Assembly: GCF_900113015.1 (NCBI RefSeq)
Contig: NZ_FONV01000006.1
Location: forward strand, 310,001 to 374,000
Reading direction: 5' to 3'
Origin: Actinoplanes philippinensis
GTDB lineage: Bacteria; Actinomycetota; Actinomycetes; Mycobacteriales; Micromonosporaceae
Length of the DNA: 64,000 nucleotides
Shown: positions 61,431-64,000 of the stretch, piece by piece
Layout: every line of letters starts with the position of its first letter
Numbering within the stretch: the stretch's first letter is position 1
Made by a program: the position numbers and the translations under genes
Notes under the pieces: model-generated
Databases searched by the model: none
What the model saw: the letters and a program-made list of their open reading frames with translations, nothing else
Told to the model about the DNA's origin: nothing

Positions 61431-62879
61431 GTGCCCGGTCCGCGCTGGAGAGCATGGCAGGCCGTCATCGGCGTATCCGCCGTGCTGGCGGCCCCGGCCG
61501 TCATCCTGCCGGGCACCGCGGCGGCCACCGTCTGCTATCTCGCCGCGCTGGCGGTGATCGCCGCAGGCCTGATCGCGGCCGCGCGATCGCTGCCGGTGGA
61601 TCAACGCCGGATCTGGATGCCGTGGATCGCCGGGGTGGGCTGCGCGATCACCGGTTCGGCCGTGTGGCAGGTGCGCATGGACGTGGCCCTGGTCTGCTGG
61701 CTCGTCTTCTACCTCCCGATCACGGTGGCCGTGGTGCGGATGATCGAGGCGCGTGCGCTGCCTCGCCCGGTACGCCACGCGATCGCCAAGGACGTCGCGG
61801 TGGCGACGGTCGCGATGACGGTCTTCGCCTGGTACGTACTGATCCAGCCGACGCTGGCGAAGTCGGCCGGGGGCGGCGGCTGGAGCACCGTCGCCGCCTT
61901 CTGCTTCCCGCTCGGCGACGTGGTCATCGTCGGCCTCGCTCTGACCGTGCTGCTCGCTCCCGGGCGGCGCACGGCCTCCGAACATCTGATCGTCACGGGC
62001 CTCACCCTCTCCCTCCTGGCCGACCTGGGAAACGCGCTGCTGCCGCCGACGGCCCGGGCGGACATCTGGTACACGCCGACATACCTGCTGGTCAACGGGA
62101 TGCTGACCGCTGCCGTCCTGCACCGGAGCCGAGCCACGCCGGCCGAGCCGGCGGTCCGCGCCGCGACAGCACCGGGCATGCGTGGCTGGCGGATGGCGCT
62201 CCTCGGCACCGCCCTGTGCGCCGTGGGCCTGAGCACGATCGCCCTGCCCAACCGCGGCTGGGACCGGGCGCCCGCCACCGCGGCGATGATCACCATGATC
62301 GCCGTCATCCTCTCCCGGCTGCGGCGCGCCGTCACCGACCTGGAGAACGCCGAGCGGATGCTGCGCCACCAGGCCACCCACGACCAGCTCACCGGTCTGG
62401 CCAACCGTGCTCGCCTGCTGCACGAGATGCGGGACGCCGTCCGCGCGTCGCCCACCCTCTTCTTCGTCGACCTCGACGGATTCAAGGCTGTCAACGACAC
62501 CCACGGCCACCACTGCGGCGACATCGTGCTCAAGGTGGTCGCCAAACGCCTCACCGGCATCGTGCGACGCAGCGACACCGTGGCCCGGCTCGGCGGCGAC
62601 GAGTTCGTGGTCTGCTGCACCGGCCTGACCGGCGCCGACGTCACGGCGCTGACGGCACGGATCGAGGGAGCCCTCGCCGAGCCGATCGACGTCGGCGCCG
62701 GCCCGGTCACCATCGGCGCCTCGATCGGCGTTCTGACCCTGCCGCCGGCCGACCCGCTCACCGAGCAGAGCGCCGAGGACCTGATCAGCAACCTGTTGAG
62801 CACAGCCGACGCCGCCATGTACGAGGCGAAGCGCGCGGGCGGCGGCACCCGCGTCGTCGACTATGTGTTGACCGCCTGA
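61431..62879 (+). CDS. membrane diguanylate cyclase (GGDEF)
   Basis: 482 aa. Nine or so hydrophobic segments in residues about 7-300, then a GGDEF domain (residues about 310-470): DQLTGLANRARL, FFVDLDGFKAVND, and the intact active loop RLGGDEFVVCC. It should make cyclic di-GMP. The membrane part is an unknown sensor. GTG 61431 is uncertain: no good ribosome site, and ATG 61293 or 61311 would add ~40 residues of low-complexity sequence. Divergent from dodecin. Confidence 0.85.
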   Translation: MPGPRWRAWQAVIGVSAVLAAPAVILPGTAAATVCYLAALAVIAAGLIAAARSLPVDQRRIWMPWIAGVGCAITGSAVWQVRMDVALVCWLVFYLPITVAVVRMIEARALPRPVRHAIAKDVAVATVAMTVFAWYVLIQPTLAKSAGGGGWSTVAAFCFPLGDVVIVGLALTVLLAPGRRTASEHLIVTGLTLSLLADLGNALLPPTARADIWYTPTYLLVNGMLTAAVLHRSRATPAEPAVRAATAPGMRGWRMALLGTALCAVGLSTIALPNRGWDRAPATAAMITMIAVILSRLRRAVTDLENAERMLRHQATHDQLTGLANRARLLHEMRDAVRASPTLFFVDLDGFKAVNDTHGHHCGDIVLKVVAKRLTGIVRRSDTVARLGGDEFVVCCTGLTGADVTALTARIEGALAEPIDVGAGPVTIGASIGVLTLPPADPLTEQSAEDLISNLLSTADAAMYEAKRAGGGTRVVDYVLTA

Positions 62880-62892
62880 CCAGTATGGTCGG

Positions 62893-63432
62893 ATGACCAT
62901 GGAAGTCGTCGCATACGACCCGTCATGGCCCGATCTGGCGGCGGCCGCGATAGCCGAGCTGACCCCCGTCCTGCGGGGCACGGTGACCGAGATCGAGCAC
63001 ATCGGCTCCACCGCCGTCCCAGGGCTCGCCGCGAAACCGACGATCGACCTGATGGCGGCCGTCACCGGATTCGCCGCGGTGGAAGCACGCGAGGACGCGC
63101 TGGCCGGCCTCGGATATCAGCGGCACACCAACGGGATGACCGACCGGCTGCTCTACGCACGACTCCACCGGGGCCGGCGGACCCACCTGCTGCACGTGGT
63201 GACCGTCGAGACATGGCCGACCCGCAACCAGCGCATCCTGCGTGACTATCTGCGGGCACACCCGGACGAGGCCGAACGCTACGCCACCCTGAAGCGCGGC
63301 CTGGCCGCGGCGGGCACCCACCCCGGCGACTACGCACGGGCGAAGACCGCGCTCGTCCAGGAACTGACCGATCGGGCGCGGGCCGAGCGTGGCCTGCCAC
63401 CGGTGCCCGTCTGGGAGAAGGGAGGCCGCTGA
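62893..63432 (+). CDS. GrpB-family protein (UPF0157)
   Basis: 179 aa. Nucleotidyltransferase-fold GrpB family: IEHIGSTAVPGLAAKPTIDLM at residues about 34-55 and a C-terminal ERYATLKRGLAAAG helix. Function unclear; members occur alone or fused to dephospho-CoA kinase. ATG 62893, 13 bp after the GGDEF gene, so possibly co-transcribed. Confidence 0.9.
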   Translation: MTMEVVAYDPSWPDLAAAAIAELTPVLRGTVTEIEHIGSTAVPGLAAKPTIDLMAAVTGFAAVEAREDALAGLGYQRHTNGMTDRLLYARLHRGRRTHLLHVVTVETWPTRNQRILRDYLRAHPDEAERYATLKRGLAAAGTHPGDYARAKTALVQELTDRARAERGLPPVPVWEKGGR

Positions 63433-63451
63433 GCTGCGTATGCACACGGTT

Positions 63452-63468
63452 TATACATGGTGTGTATA
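63452..63468. promoter_or_regulatory. PadR-type operator
   Basis: TATACA-TGGTG-TGTATA is a perfect inverted repeat (63452-63457, 63463-63468) directly before the PadR ATG at 63478. The sequence is AT-rich in a GC-rich genome and overlaps where the core promoter should be. Autoregulation is likely. Confidence 0.75.
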
Positions 63469-63477
63469 GTAGCGCGC

Positions 63478-63999
63478 ATGTCAGTCTCCTTCGCGCTGCT
63501 GGGCCTGTTGGAAAACGGGCCACGCCACGGCTATGACCTCAAGCGCACCTACGACGACACGTTCGGGCGTGACCGGTCCCTGCACTACGGCCAGGTCTAC
63601 TCGACCATGGCCCGCCTGTTGAAGAACGGTCTGGTCGAGGTCGAGTCGGAGCCGGGCGACGGCCCCGACCGCAAGCGCTACGCGATCACCCACGCCGGGA
63701 TCACCGACGTGGCGGAGTGGATCGGCCGCCCGGAGAAGCCGGAGCCGTATCTGCAGAGCACCCTCTACACCAAGGTCGTGCTGGCCCTGCTGACCGGGCG
63801 CGACGCCAACGAGGTCCTCGACGCCCAGCGCGCCGAGCACCTGCGGCTGATGCGGGAGCTGACCCGCCGTAAGAACGACGGCGACCTCGCCGATGAGCTG
63901 ATCTGCGACCACGCCCTGTTCCACCTCGAGGCCGACCTGCGCTGGCTGGAGCTCACCGCCGCCCGCCTGGACCGCCTGGCCGCCCGCGTCCGCCCGTGA
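63478..63999 (+). CDS. PadR-family transcriptional regulator
   Basis: 173 aa. N-terminal winged helix of the PadR type: FALLGLLENGPRHGYDLKRTYDD, then LHYGQVYSTMARLLKNGLVE and DRKRYAITHAG. A C-terminal helical dimerisation domain (PadR_C-like) follows. Such regulators commonly repress an adjacent multidrug or ABC exporter; the target is probably just beyond the window edge. ATG 63478 is taken because the repeat at 63452 covers the upstream alternative. Confidence 0.93.
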   Translation: MSVSFALLGLLENGPRHGYDLKRTYDDTFGRDRSLHYGQVYSTMARLLKNGLVEVESEPGDGPDRKRYAITHAGITDVAEWIGRPEKPEPYLQSTLYTKVVLALLTGRDANEVLDAQRAEHLRLMRELTRRKNDGDLADELICDHALFHLEADLRWLELTAARLDRLAARVRP

Positions 64000-64000
64000 A

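Noticed and set aside
60378..62879. Single 833-aa protein ending in GGDEF
   Set aside because: Its first ~350 residues are a shadow of the hydrolase gene and the low-complexity region. The GGDEF gene is started at 61431 instead.
61059..63065. Large minus-strand protein of ~668 aa ending in dodecin
   Set aside because: All but the last 69 residues are antisense to the GGDEF and GrpB genes. Dodecin alone with GTG 61268 and GAGGAG is the gene.

Overview
The window is very GC-rich DNA with actinobacterial codon use: frequent GTG starts, GTGA/ATGA stop-start overlaps, lipobox lipoproteins and SigE-type sigma factors. The gene mix (mannanase with a CBM2, GH127, many sugar ABC systems, ROK and LacI regulators, a chemoreceptor, a diguanylate cyclase) fits a soil actinomycete of the Micromonosporaceae, perhaps Actinoplanes-like. 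That placement is inference. No rRNA, tRNA, insertion sequence, prophage or CRISPR array was seen.

Layout. (1) 1-9 kb: two convergent carbohydrate ABC operons. The second ends in a GH127 beta-L-arabinofuranosidase, and both have GAAA-n-TTTC palindromes upstream. (2) 9-18 kb: a secreted metzincin-like protease, a 2H phosphoesterase, a WD40 protein, unknown proteins, a 24-bp tandem repeat array, a SigE-type sigma factor with a HAF-repeat membrane partner, a phosphotransferase and a frameshifted small secreted protein. (3) 18-27.5 kb: a T5orf172 protein, then a tight five-gene minus-strand operon: NYN RNase/zinc ribbon/FHA, GCS2-like protein, Cys-His-rich protein, VWA protein, kinase-propeller. 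A membrane protein with a basic repetitive tail is divergent to it. This operon is the best candidate for an undescribed system. (4) 28-35 kb and 41-48 kb: what reads as one galactomannan programme in two blocks. It comprises beta-mannosidase, an HTH-less LacI sensor, alpha-galactosidase and a ROK regulator, plus an oligosaccharide/peptide-type ABC importer divergent from a secreted GH5 mannanase. Related TTAAGC operators occur in both divergent promoters. (5) 35-41 kb: housekeeping and unknown genes, including HEAT and MerR-HEAT proteins and a methionine aminopeptidase/XRE pair. (6) 48-51 kb: chemoreceptor, ClpX-type zinc finger protein, SHOCT protein. (7) 51-59 kb: an organosulfur operon with ROK regulator, flavin reductase, SsuABC-like importer, two tandem NtaA/SnaA-type monooxygenases and SsuD. 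(8) 59-64 kb: small membrane and metal-binding proteins, a hydrolase without its nucleophile, dodecin, GGDEF protein, GrpB-like protein and a PadR regulator with a clear operator.

How the genes work together: the sugar blocks show secreted depolymerase, uptake of oligomers, and cytoplasmic exo-hydrolases under ROK/LacI-type control. The 52-59 kb operon couples uptake of an organosulfur compound to FMNH2-dependent C-S cleavage. The 19-27 kb operon joins a kinase, a phosphothreonine-binding RNase, a VWA protein and a possible amide ligase relative, which suggests a phosphorylation-controlled conflict or stress system.
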